Assembly (NCBI RefSeq): GCF_020379485.1 | Contig: NC_063448.1 | Coordinates: 17,569,726-17,633,725, forward strand | Origin: Brassica napus | Lineage: Eukaryota > Streptophyta > Magnoliopsida > Brassicales > Brassicaceae | DNA: 64,000 nucleotides | Direction: 5' to 3' | Shown: one piece after another, positions 1 to 11,653 of the stretch | Numbering within the stretch: position 1 is the stretch's first letter | Layout of the letters: every line of letters begins with the position of its first letter | Notes under the pieces: generated by a model | What the model saw: only the letters and a program-made list of their open reading frames with translations | Databases searched by the model: none | What the model was told of the DNA's origin: nothing | Translations under genes and position numbers: made by a program

Positions 1-1759
1 TTAAAAAATGTTTTAAATATATTTAAGAAAAATACAATACAAAGCAATTTCAAACACCAACGTAAATTATGATTTTTATATTTCATATTAAGTTTTAAAA
101 ATATAATATATATGATTATTTATATGATGGTACGTGTAAAATACTATTAATTATATAGTTATTTATATGATGGTAGGTAAAAAACACGATTAATTATACG
201 ATGACACATATATAATATTTAATAGTGACGTGAAAAAATAAATAAAAATATTTTTTTGCAATATTATATCTTTTATATTATTAAAGTAGAAGTACTATTG
301 GGAATGTTTGACAACAAGAATAACATAATTAAAAAGAAATATAATGTTGTTTGAAAATATAGATAACATTATTAAAATAATAATAATGATCTTATGTTAT
401 TAAAAAAAATTTGAAGCCCATTATATTTTTATAAATTATCTGTTTGGACCAGATTTAAAATATACGAAAATGACTCTATCTTATTTTTTTTGTATGCAAC
501 TGGTCCAATCTAATTAATAAAAATATATTTTGTCTAAATTAATCATCAAACAAAATTCAAAACAAAAATTGATTCAAAAATATACATGTATTCAAAAATT
601 GATTTTTACTAATGTATTTTCCAATAGCCATTGTAAAATTGTTTTCAATATGTATAAAAAATACAATACAAAGGAACTAATAGATTGAGTAAACCTTCTC
701 TCTAATTTTTTTTATGGACCACCGAAATAGAATTAGATATACAATATTAGAAATAGTTATAATATTTGGGTTACAATATCAAATAAACAATGAAACAAAA
801 AAAATTAATATATGAACGTATTAGTATTCCTTTATTCGTATTACAAATACAATAATATATAATTTTTAAAATTCCACAATTACCAATTAGTTATGAATTT
901 ATAATGTTCTACGAATAGTGAATTGGATCAAAATCCCTAAAGAATTCAGCAATTAGCAATCTACCCAAACTAAAAATTACGTGGCCTTCGGTAGAAACAA
1001 ATTGACAAAAATGACCTACTTTCCATTAGGATATGCGTTAGTGTAGGCAAAAATGTAGGTAAGAGACTGACTAAAAGGGAGTTTAAATATAATTGGCGAA
1101 TAGTAATGATTAGCCTAGGGTTTATTCTCCAACCCAAGTTCCGTGAAGTTGCCTATAAAAAAAATTGACAAATGAAGGCCTTAGAAGATCTGACACAAAC
1201 GGCTGCATGCAAAAAAGAGAGAAATAGCAAAAAATCTTCGTCAACATGCAAAAAATTGTATGGGGGAGAAGAGAGAGAAAGTTCATGTATGGAGTTTGTC
1301 TATAAATTGAGGCACCCGGTGAGCTCTCATCAATAAAAACTCACAGAAAATACAGACAGAAGGTGAAAGTATTTATTCCCAACAATGGAATACGCAAGTA
1401 ATAAGAGAGGAGAAAGCCATCAACGGCAACGTTTTGTATGTGCACATGGGTTCCAGCCCAGATCCATCTTATCATCTGATTTGGACTCATTGCCAACGTT
1501 TTGTATAAGACGACGTTTTCTATGTAGAATTCGTAGCCGGCTAAAAGAGGGAATTATATGGTTTTGCAAATATTAGCCTGTTTGGGGTTCTGGTCATATA
1601 ATATATGTTTGTAGCTAGCTAAAAAAATGTGATGTTAATTTTTTTTAGCCGGCTAAAAAGGATGGCTTTTGGTATTTTTGCCTGGATTAGGTTTTGCTTA
1701 TAGTATATGAGTTTGTAGCCGGCTAAAAAAATGCGATGTTATCGAGTTTAGCCTGCTAA
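1..1759. other. AT-rich intergenic DNA, no gene recognised
   Basis: Very AT-rich sequence with scattered stops in all frames. The only ORF of note, 1385-1576 on the plus strand (63 codons, ATG start), resembles nothing I know and has no supporting context. The 10-bp palindrome TAGCCGGCTA occurs at 1534, 1646 and 1716, and again at 2839, which suggests an old repeat family. Confidence 0.5.
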
Positions 1760-2765
1760 GACCATCTCCTATGTATTCCTCTATTTTTTCCTCTATAATA
1801 GAGGAACTCTATAATAGAGGTGAATTTGTCTTCAATGTATTCTTCTATTTTCTCCTCTAAACAAGAATATTCTTAAAAGATTTTTTTTTAGTCTTACAAT
1901 TGACACCCTTTTCACTTATAAATGTTGAAAATTAACCTATTCATTATATCTTTTGGATTTTTTTCATAAAAATGAAATATTATTTAATTTAAACATTTTA
2001 TTACGAAAACATTAAATAAAAATAATAAAACAAAGTAGACATTATCTAACCATCATCATTATTATATTTTTCTCATAAATAATCAATTAATGCATTATGA
2101 AATGAGTTTTTTTTTTATTTTTGATATTTTTGAATCGACCTAAAAATTCTTGAAATCAGTTATCTTCATCATCTGATATTTGAAGCAACCAGCAATAAAA
2201 TCAACAAGTTCCATGTCCATCCATTTCGTTTGGACAATATTCTAACGATCTTTGTAGATCCGGAAGTAATTTACCAGAATATTAAGTTGTTTTAATATGT
2301 TATATTGATTAATATTTAAGTTCAACTTAAATATGTTATCAATATGTAAAATATATGAGGAATTTTTAATAAGTAAAATATAATTAATAATTTTAGTTTT
2401 AAATATAAAATTTAAGTATTATTTGTTAAAAAATTGACTTTCAAATAAAATTAAATATTATTTATTTATTTTATTTATAACTGTAATAATTAAGAATATT
2501 ATGTAAACAAAAAAATTGGGTTTTATATGTAAAAATAATGTATTTCAACATAAACATGTATTTTAGTTATAATCACAAAAAGTTAAAAGACTATTGTGTA
2601 AATAAAAAAATATGTCTCTATTATAGAGGAATACTATTTCTTTTTCCAAATATAGAGAAGAAAATAACAATATCTATTTTAGAGAAAGAAATAGAGGTGG
2701 GATGAAGTAGATTTTACTCTATTATAGCATATAGAGGCAAATATAGAGATGAGTTGGAGATGCTC
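1760..2765. mobile_element. Tourist-like (PIF/Harbinger-type) non-autonomous element
   Basis: The ends form short imperfect inverted repeats: GACCATCTCC at the left and the complement of GAGCATCTCC at the right, each followed inward by tracts related to CCTCTAT. The flanks are TAA on the left and TGA on the right, close to the 3-bp TWA duplication typical of PIF/Harbinger elements. The interior is AT-rich and non-coding. A shorter element with a similar outer end lies at 49728-49967. The family assignment is an inference. Confidence 0.5.
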
Positions 2766-2926
2766 TGATAAAAGAGCCGACTATTAAAATAAAAATTTCG
2801 GTCTCATATTAATATGGCTGATGTAAATATAATTTGTGTAGCCGGCTAGCATTATATATATATATATATATGCTATCTGGCTGGACTATATAGGCCAACT
2901 GAAAAATGCTGAAATTTTATGATTGC

Positions 2927-3034
2927 CTATATAGAATCAGAGCATGTAGTCTATCATAAAAGAGGTTGACAACAAAACTTCTATATAGAATCAGAGCATG
3001 TAGTCTATCATAAAAGAGGTTGACAACAAAACTT
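2927..3034. repeat. Perfect 54-bp tandem duplication
   Basis: Two adjacent identical 54-bp units (2927-2980 and 2981-3034) start with CTATATAGAATCAG and end with ACAAAACTT. They are not coding. The absence of differences suggests a recent duplication. Confidence 0.9.
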
Positions 3035-3385
3035 GCCATTGTCGTTTTTTCCGATGTATATATCTTTTTAGACCTATTACATAGCTAAGCTTTCTCATTT
3101 TTCAAAATTAGCAAGCCTTATAGTAGGACACAAACAAGCTATGAGCAAAGACAAATGATAGGTGCAACACAAGTCCTTGGCGGCAAGACTAACAAAATGT
3201 GTGCGAAACTATTAAGTGGATAAGTGGCCTGCTACTAGAGTAATAATGATGCTAAAGTTAGTAAACGCCAACGGCTAACCATAACTTCTCCACCTACATT
3301 GTCACTCCCTGGTACATGAGTGGCTTCTTCAGCATCAAGATCATCAGCCATCATTTTAACAGGGCCCTGGGCAAAAATTACATTT

Positions 3386-3665
3386 TTTTTCCTAAACTCC
3401 TCATCATCACAACCAAACCCATTTCCTTTATTGCCTCCACCAAACCCACCTCCGCCGCTGAAAAGCCCTCCGGCAGCGGCGCTAAAGGAACAGTCCACAG
3501 TGGGGGGAGCGAACCGCTTTGGTACAAGTTAAGCTATTTCTTGAGCTCATCAGCTTCCTCTTGCCGTCGCTGCTGCTCTCCAAGCAAAGCTCCAATCTCT
3601 TTCTCATAATCATCCCCAAAGGAGGAATTTCTAAGCATCGGCCTTCTTCCTAGTTCATAAATCAT
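3386..3665 (-). pseudogene. Fragment of a Pumilio-family (APUM1/2/3-like) gene, N-terminal part
   Basis: Reading from 3665 downward, the translation begins [10 protein letters not shown], then [19 protein letters not shown], then after a stop and a frame change [20 protein letters not shown] and DDEEFRK. These blocks, in this order, characterise the N-terminal region of plant Pumilio RNA-binding proteins of the APUM1-3 group. The C-terminal PUF repeats that bind RNA are absent. A TAG after ADELKK and a frameshift near 3500 disable the fragment. Downstream, the open frame continues to 3235 with sequence I do not recognise, so the fragment may be fused to other DNA. It lies about 80 bp outside the Harbinger element at 3747. 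Confidence 0.75.
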
Positions 3666-3919
3666 TACCACCTAAAAAAATCAATCATTAGAGTATTTGT
3701 TCATCCGCTAAATCCATTAAATTTTTTTCTAAAGATCAGACCTTTAGAGCATGATTATCCTAAATCCCCTATTAGGGTCTCTTGCGATTTTTTTAATAGT
3801 ATTAAGTAATAAATGTGAGTTTAAGAAACCTAATCAAGAAACCCCACAATTTAGTGCCTCAATTGCAAGTTTCTTATTTTGGGGTTCCTTGTTTTTTTAT
3901 TATTAAATAAAACATAGAT

Positions 3920-5294
3920 TTAAATATATAATGATAAGACAAAGATTAGTAAAAATACAATAAAAATAGAAAGATGCATCCGAGATCGGTTGTTGTCTTC
4001 ATCACGTCCAAATTTTCGCCGTATATGTTCAACTAGATCAGCTTTGAGTTGTTGATGCATTTGTCTATCACAAATTCTACTACGAACACCCATCATATTG
4101 GCGATATTTGTAAGCATATCTGTAGAATACGTGAGATCGACATGTGAACTTCCAGTGTCTTCTCCTTCTTAGAACTCTGAAACATCAAATTGAGTGTATC
4201 CATCTTGTTCGTCTTCTACTATCATATTGTGGAGTATGATACATGCTCTCATAATCTTTCAAATTTTTAATTTATCCCAAAAAGTACTGGATTTTTAACT
4301 ATGCCAAAGCAAGCTTGCAAGACTCCAAAAGTGCGCTCGACATCTTTGCGGACAGCTTCTTGCCGTTGAGCAAATAAAACTGCTTTCGGTCCTTGTGGTA
4401 TTGGAATAGATTGGATAAAAGTTGCCCATTTCGGATAAATACCATCGGTGAGATAGTAAGCCATATGATACTCACTTCCATTGACAAAATAAATGACTTG
4501 CGGAGCTTGACCGTTTATCATGTCATCAGAAACAGGTGAGCGATCAAGAACATTGATATCATTTAAGGTACCTAGAAGTCCAAAAAATGCATGCTATATC
4601 CAGAGATCGTACGATGCAACCGCCTCTAAAACGATTGTTGGTTTACCCGAACCACGAGAATATTTCCCGTTCCAAGCGGTGGGACAATTCTTCCACTCCA
4701 AATGCATACAATCGATGCTTCCTATCATCCCGGGAATCGACGATACTCTCTAATATCAAGTAGACGTTGAAGGTGAGCCGATGTTGGTCTTCTTAGCTAC
4801 TCATCGCCGAATAAATTTATTATTCCTTCCACAAAATTTTCGACACATAACCGAGTTGTAGTTTCACCGAGCCAGAGGTATTCGTCGACCGTATCAGCTG
4901 CAGTACCATACGCCAAGATACGAATGGCTGCAGTACACTTTTGGAGGGGAGAGAGACTCATCCTTCTGAGACCATCTTTCTTTTGCCGAAAGTATTAAAA
5001 TTCGTTCGAGAGTCGATCAACAATGTGCATGAACAATGGCTTGTTCATTCAAAAACGTCGTTGGAAGAAATTTTCAGGATACGTTGGAGTTTCACTGAAA
5101 TAATCATTCCATAAACAAATATGCCATTCTTCACGATTTCTTTCGATATAAGCTCGTTTTTTTCTTTGTTTCATTGCTTCTTCTTGATTACCAACGGTTA
5201 AATTCTCTAAAGTTTGATCAACATATTGATCAAAATATTGATCAAATGTATCTTCAAGTGATTCTTCAAAAGGGTTTTAAGAAGAAGATGCCAT
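3920..5294 (-). pseudogene. PIF/Harbinger transposase (DDE superfamily), broken
   Basis: The ATG at 5294 is followed after five codons by a stop. Further recognisable blocks appear in changing frames: an N-terminal acidic stretch, the conserved LNDINVLDRSP, then in one frame (4521-4267) GSEYHMAYYLTDGIYPKWAT followed by the helix RKDVERTFGVLQ. The C-terminal end is RKFGRDEDNN near 3980. These are hallmarks of the plant Harbinger transposase family, which cuts and pastes the element using a DDE nuclease fold. At least five stops or frameshifts separate the blocks, so no working enzyme can be made. Confidence 0.85.
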
Positions 5295-6045
5295 ATTTGT
5301 GATCCAGAAGAGAAATTAAGCTTGAATAACGATAATGAGAAATAAAAAGAAGAGAAGCTGATATTGTTTTTGAAGATGATTAATAATCCTGGTTTTATAA
5401 GAAGAAGAAGAGAAGATGATATTGTTTTTGATTCTTTTGTTTGGTGAGAATGAGAGGAGATGACTCGTTCTCGGTGAGAAGGAGAGAAGATGATATTGTT
5501 TTGATTGTTATGTTTGGTGAGAATGAGAGAATGCAAACTATATATAAAACTTGGTTCACAAGACAACAAAAGTTTTACAAATCCGTGACACAACACAAGA
5601 TAAACAGTTATACAATCCATGACACAACAAAACACAACAAAGCTACCACTAGACAAGTGATACACAACGTCACACTCGTCTTGGCCCGTGACTGATACAC
5701 AAGACAACAAAAGTTTCACACTCCGTGAACTGACACAACACAAGAATACAACGTCACACTCTTCTTGGCCCGTGACTTTGTCTACTCCGTGAATCTACAA
5801 TGCCACACTCGTCTTGACCTGAAAACAACACAAGAGATAACATGAGACAGTGAAAATAACACAATGCAATAACATTTATATCCGATCTTAGCTAACAAGA
5901 AAATTAACGCAATGCCATAACATTTATATCCGATCTTAGCTAACAAGAACAACAGATTTTAACTACACAGCTTCATCTTCAGAACAAGAACAACAAATCT
6001 AAGCAGTTCAAGACACAAACCTAAACTGAACAAGACATACTTAAA

Positions 6046-6817
6046 CTAATTAGACATCAGCTCATTAACGAGCTTCTTCTTCAGAGCTTCTTCATAATCT
6101 GCTAAGGGTCCTTGTTTTCCAATGAGACAGCTCCACGGCCTTTTTACCACGGCCTTTTGCAGCCTTAACACCCGGAGGGCGAGTGGTGCCTTCATCATCT
6201 AGAGCACTGTCAGTTTCATTTCCTTTAGAGCTTGCAGACTGTGAACCTTCCTCACACTTCCTCTTTTTGGAGCTTCCATCATGTCTAGCTGTAGAGAGAT
6301 CACACCACTTCTGATCATTTCTAAGCTCCTTCCAAGCATGTTCAAGGGTGAACTTCTTTTTGTGGTTATTGAAGAAGATTTCGTGGGCAAGTTTGAGAAC
6401 ATCATTCTCATTTTGCCCACTACTCTTCTCTCTCGTTGCTGCCTCATAAGCACCACAAAACTTACACACTAAGTCATTCATCTTGTGCCACCTTTGCTTA
6501 CAGTGAGTAGCCTCTCTTTTTTCACACCCGGCCAGCTTCGGACTAGCATTGAAGTACCTTGCAATTCTTTTCCAGAAGGCAACAGACTTTTGCTCATTCC
6601 CTACAACCGGATCCTTGCTCGTGTTTAACCCCGAGCTGATGAGCACCACATCATCTGTCGATGTCCAAGTTCTTTCTTTGCGCTCTGGAGGACCCTCTTG
6701 TTCGCAGTGTGCAGCTTCTTGGACAATATCTTCCCCTAAACGAAATACACTCTTCTTGTTGACTATTAAGAAGGTCAACAAAGTTGGTGGCTACATATAT
6801 GGATTGTAATCCATATC
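6046..6817 (-). pseudogene. Harbinger-associated Myb/SANT-like protein, broken
   Basis: Translation blocks include ERTWTSTDDVVLIS, VAFWKRIARYFNASPK, GCEKREATHCKQRWHKMND, then KFTLEHAWKELRNDQKWC and a basic tail with KKRKC. This is the SANT-type DNA-binding ORF that accompanies the transposase in PIF/Harbinger elements; in plant annotation it is often mislabelled as NAM-associated or GST T3-like. The predicted start MDYNPYM is followed by a stop and a frame change near 6800. A second frameshift near 6120 moves the normal end (ADYEEALKKKL... LMSN, stop at 6046) out of frame. The central 690-bp frame (6781-6092) is otherwise open. Confidence 0.8.
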
Positions 6818-8423
6818 CGGAATTGTCAAGAAGAGAGATAGAAAAGGAGAAAGACAGAGAAGACAATGTCTTGGATTTGGAAGATAAGAACACAGTTTGT
6901 AATGTGTTCAAGAAGGAGAAGAAGGACAAAGTTTATAGAAGGAAGACGCATTCAACTCAACCAACCAACCTTCCTCTACATTAAACTCTGCTATCTCTTT
7001 ATGGAAGACAGAAAGTATAAACTCTGCTATCTCTTTATGGAAGACATAAAGTATAAACATAGTTTTACTTCCACAACCAATTCAAGTTGACATAAAGCTA
7101 AGTCATTAACCACGGTTAAGCATCTATTTCAACCTAACCAGACGAGATTCACAATCAATTCTTCTACCTTACTCATTAATCACAATAAATATATTTCAAA
7201 CCAGACGAGACTAGACACAATTCAGACCAGAATCCTACAAACATTGAAACAGATCAAAGGTTGAAGTTGTACCTGTATTGCAATTGTTCGGTGATATTCT
7301 TTGAAGAAGCTTCATGCCTATGGATCCGTCCATCTAGAAAAACAAAGAGAGATACAAACCAAATGAATCAGAACTTAGTAATATATCAAACCAAAATCAA
7401 TCATGTAATGCAATTCGTTCCAGACCACAATCAATTCTTCTACCTAACTCATTAATCACCATGAATTTATTTCAAACCAGCCGAGATCAGACACAATTCA
7501 GACTAGAATCCTACAAACATTGAAACATATCAAAAGTAGAAGATGTACCTGTAGTGTAATTGTTCCGTGACCTTCTTTGAAGAAGCTTTATGCCTCTGGA
7601 TCCGACCATCTAGAGAAACAAATGCAGAGACAAACCAAAATGAATCAGAACTGATTGATATATCAACACACAATCCTCTAATGCAATTCGTTCCAGATCA
7701 CAATCCTATTAACATCTAACAGATCAAACATCTAACACAAGAAGCCATCATCTGTTGAATCAAAGACATAGACATAAACAAACACAAGAGACTTAAACTG
7801 TTGAATCCAAGACAGAGACATAAACAAAGACAAGATACACATGCAACACAACAAACGAATCTAAATAACAAAGAAGGATTCAGACTTTAAAGGACAAATA
7901 CATAGCCTTACCTTTGGATTTGATTTCGTCGAGGTGAGCCGTCGAGGAGAGACGCCGAGGAGAGCCAGAGAGACGCGGAGGCGTCGACGAGATCGAGAGA
8001 GACGAGGAGTCGTCGAGGAGATCGAGAGAGAAAAGCGGAGGCGTCGACGCGATCGAGAGAGACGAAGAGTCGTCGAGGAGATCGAGAGAGAGACGGAGGC
8101 TTCGAGGAGAGCGACATAAACGACGATTCAACCGCTAGAAATGCCGGCTGATTCCGTCGACGACTCCTCATCTGTTGATTCCGTCGCGGATAGGTCATCG
8201 CCGAGGAGAGATTGCCAGATGTCTTCGGAGTCGTCGAGGATACACGAGAGAAAGAGAGAGGAAGCTTTGGTAGAGAACGAGAGAGTTGATATTATGACAC
8301 GTGTGCACAACAAACGTCTCTTGTGTGCCTTCATTAAACTACGTATCCTGTTTAATTAGGGATTTTTTTTTTAATTTAAAAAAAGCAAGATACGCAGCTC
8401 AAGAGCCCGCGATAAAAATGCTC

Positions 8424-8730
8424 TTATACCTCAAAATACAATACCCACAAGAAAATGATTTAAATCAACAAGAAAATGAAAAGAATATGGATATAAGATG
8501 GGGATAGAAAGAAGATCGAGATTCGAGGATTTTGACAAATGGAAAGGTTTCAAATCTGACAAACCAACTTGTCTGACACAAAGATGTCGTAAGAAAATGG
8601 GTTATCAGATACAATTATCTAAAATGGGGGATTTTGATTACATGCAACCAGTAACTTAATCGAAATATGTATTAAGGGTAAAATGGTCATGAAAATTTCG
8701 ACAGATACATTGGAAATGGCTAATGTGTGG
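8424..8730. other. Intergenic spacer between two transposable elements
   Basis: I see no gene, RNA or repeat boundary here. It is the flank between the Harbinger element and the fold-back element that begins near 8731. Confidence 0.5.
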
Positions 8731-9837
8731 AAAAATAGCTCTTTCCCCTATGAACTAGTTGTTCCTCGCTTTTTCACATACGAACTTTTAAATCATGTTA
8801 AAAACCACATGAATAACGGAAAAATAATTTATTCCCCTATGAACTAGTTGTTCCTGGCTATTTCACATGAACTTTTAAGCCATGTCAAAAGCCACATGAA
8901 CAATTCTTTTTTTTTTGAATTACATACATAAAATATCGATTTTAAACTAATTTCTCCAAAACCGTAAATGGTGTTGTTTAAACGTTAACTTGGTTTATGA
9001 TAGGTGGAGGGTCGGTTTCATTTAGGTTGATAAAAACAGAATACTATGTCGTTTTGTTCTTCTTCTTTTTGTCGACTGCTCTTCTTCTTCAGAATTTTTT
9101 TTACTATTCATCATCAATTGAAGATAAAAAATTTTATCCTGCATTTTCGAGTTATATGACATAGTAACCGGTTGAGGTAGATATTTTCGAGTTATATGAT
9201 ATAAAGCGTATAAAGAGATCATATGACATTAATTTCTGGATTGAGGAGAATATATAAATCCCTGCAGGACCGGAACCTGAGAGTAACATCCGCTTACGGA
9301 GCCAATCAACCGTCCTAGACTGTGCCAATTTTATAGTTCATTGTGACAATACATGGAGATTGGTAAGTTAAAATTTGTTGTTCTTTTTTCTTTATGCATC
9401 GTGTAAAATGTTTTATTCTTCTGCATGATAATAAATCTTATCTTCAATTGATGAAGAGTAAAAAGATTTTTGAAGAAGAAGAGAAGTTGACCAAAAAAAA
9501 AGAAGAAAAAAAAAACGATGTAGTATTATGTTTTTATTAACCCAAATTAAACAGTCTCTCCACCTATCATAATCCAAGTTAACTTTTAAATAACACCGTT
9601 TACGGTTTTAGGGGAATTAGTTTAAAATCGATAGTTTGTGTATGTAATTAAAAAAATAGAGTTGTTAATGTGGTTTTTGGCATGGCGTAAAAGTTCGTGT
9701 GTAAAATAGCCGGGAACAATTAGTTCATAGGTAAATAAGTCATTTTTCCATTATTCATGTGGTTTTTGGCATGACTTAAAAGTTCATGTGTGAAAAAGCC
9801 ATGAACAACTAGTTCATAGGGGAATAAACTATTTTTT
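8731..9837. mobile_element. Fold-back (long terminal inverted repeat) element
   Basis: The outer roughly 290 bp on each side are inverted copies of each other. Both arms carry CCCCTATGAACTAGTTGTTC twice, separated by about 100 bp, each time followed by an ...ACATGAACTTTTAA-type segment and a CCACATGAA motif. Inward, the match continues through AATTAGTTTAAAATCGAT-type and ACGGTTTT motifs to about 9030 and 9540. The centre is non-coding. I could not find a convincing target-site duplication, so the ends may be off by several bases. Long inverted arms suggest a Mutator-like or fold-back element; that is an inference. Confidence 0.65.
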
Positions 9838-10009
9838 CTGTGAATCTGTATATACCTAATTAAGCTAAAGTTTGTGCGTAGAGTCCATATACTCTACAAA
9901 TTAAAGCAAAAATTCTAATATCTCTTTAAAATTTGGAAAAACAAAACGAATATTTTATTCGGTGAGACTGAAACCGTCCGGGGTAGCTAGAAAACACACT
10001 AAATCAATG

Positions 10010-11362
10010 GGAAAATTGCATTTTAAACACTAAAAGTGTCACTTTATAGCACTTTAAACACTGAAGTTTTTTGACTAGCATTTTAAACCTTCAAATTGAT
10101 ATTTTTATCATAATAAACCTCTAAAGACGTTTTCCTGTTCATAGACGATCGGTACTGTTTATTTTACAGATTAAAATGATGACGTGTCGGATTTTTTTTA
10201 AAAAAAATAAAAAGTAAAAATACAGAAAATTACAGAAAAAAATCGAATGAAATTGGAAAAAATTGTAAAAAATTCAAAAAAAAAAACTTAAAAAATCAAA
10301 AAATTCAAAAAACATAAAAATTAAAATTTCAAACTTAAAAATAAAATAAAAATTCAAAAAATTCAAAAAATTCAAAAAATTCAAAAAATAAAATCTAAAA
10401 TTAAAATGTCAAATTTAAAAAAGAAAATTTTTAATTTTTTTTTTTTAAATTCTAAAATAAGATCTAAAATTAAAACTTAAAGTTTAAAAATTTAAATTGT
10501 AAAAAAAAATTGTAAATATTTAACCAAAAAAATTATATTTATTTTAAAAATCCATCCAATTAAAGTGACTGTCACTTATGATGATATCAAAACTTGCCTC
10601 CATCAAAAACAATATATCAAAACTTGCTACCATCAAAAACTTTTTTTTTTATAATCCAAATATCTAGACACCTTACATAGCCCGACTAGCGCCTAAGTAC
10701 ACTTCGCAAAAAGCATCTCGGGGACCGCCTTTTTCACCCCATGTTAATTGATGGTGACCATACGCAGGACTAATAATTCTCTCAGATAGATTATATTGAG
10801 TTTTGTCCCAAAAAGATTTTCTAAGAAAGAAAATGACCAAAAATATTTTATTAAAGATGCAAAAGACTCTTATGCTCTAAATATATAAATACAAATAAAT
10901 AAAGAAAAATCTCAAATTATTATTTTTTAAATATTTTAGATCTTATTTTAGAATTTTTAAAATTTTATTTTCGTTTTTAAATTTGACATTTTAATTTTAG
11001 ATCTTATTTTTGGAATTTTTAATATATTTTTTAAGTTTGAAATTTTAATATTTATGTTTTTTGAATTTTGAATTTTTTTTAGTTTTGTTTTGAATTTTTT
11101 ATATTTTTTTCCAATTTCATTCGAATTTTTCTGTATTTTTACGTATTTTTATTTTATATTTATTTTTCAAGAAAAAACGAAACCGAAATGTCGTTATTTT
11201 AACCTGTAAAATAAACAGTATCGGTCGTCTATGAACTGAAAAACGTTGTTGGAGGTTTATTTTGATAAAAATGTCACTTTGAAGATTTAAAGTGATAGTA
11301 AAAAACTTTAGTGTTTAAAATGGTAGAAAATGACACTTTTGGTGTTTAAAATGCGTTTTTCT
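10010..11362. mobile_element. MULE-like fold-back element upstream of MED25
   Basis: The left arm contains GCATTTTAAACACTAAAAGT, the phrase AATAAACCTC, and a segment around GACGATCGGTACTGTTTATT. The right arm is its inverted copy over about 200 bp, and A/T-rich AATTCAAAA tracts face TTTTGAATT tracts further inward. The flanking 9-mers AAATCAATG (10001-10009) and TGATCAATG (11363-11371) agree at seven of nine positions, consistent with the 9-bp duplication of Mutator-like elements. There is no transposase. The right end lies about 290 bp before the MED25 start codon. Confidence 0.7.
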
Positions 11363-11446
11363 TGATCAATGATTCAAAAAAAATATAAATACGAAAAGTA
11401 AACTTAATAAAGAAGGTGAACCACAATCTAGTCATAATATTATTAT

Positions 11447-11460
11447 TTATATATATATAT
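11447..11460 (+). promoter_or_regulatory. Candidate TATA box of MED25
   Basis: An alternating TA tract lies about 195 bp before the MED25 ATG and is followed by a purine-rich stretch that could be the leader. Position fits a core promoter. It could also be a simple AT repeat without function. Confidence 0.35.
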
Positions 11461-11653
11461 TTCCTTCCTTAGCCGGAGAAGAAGGAAGGAAACTTTCAAA
11501 GGAGGAGGAGGAGCAAAGATCAAATCAAACTTTCCCGAGAAATCTCCGTCGGCGAAAATTTGTTAATGCATCAACAATTAACGGGAGAGAGAGACTGAGT
11601 CTTCTAGCACCTTCTTTCGATTCACCTCGCAGCTCTCCAAAGGACTTGCGATC

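Larger units (their letters stand above)
3747..8423 (-). mobile_element. PIF/Harbinger DNA transposon, full length but decayed
   Basis: The left end starts GAGCATGATTATC and the right end, read on the opposite strand, starts GAGCATTTTTATC. Both termini are flanked by TTA (3744-3746 and 8424-8426), the 3-bp duplication expected of this superfamily. Inside are the two genes such elements carry, both on the minus strand and both broken: a DDE transposase (3920-5294) and a Myb/SANT-like protein (6046-6817). Further right are internal repeats: a 39-bp duplication near 6985-7062, a diverged duplication of about 280 bp (near 7260 and 7540), and a GA-rich repeat of about 66 bp near 7980-8105. The element cannot move by itself as it stands. 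Confidence 0.85.

Noticed and set aside
1385..1576. 63-codon plus ORF
   Set aside because: No family resemblance and no splice or promoter context.
5207..5743. 178-codon minus-strand ORF in the Harbinger element
   Set aside because: It has no ATG in a sensible context, low-complexity composition and overlaps the broken transposase start in another frame.
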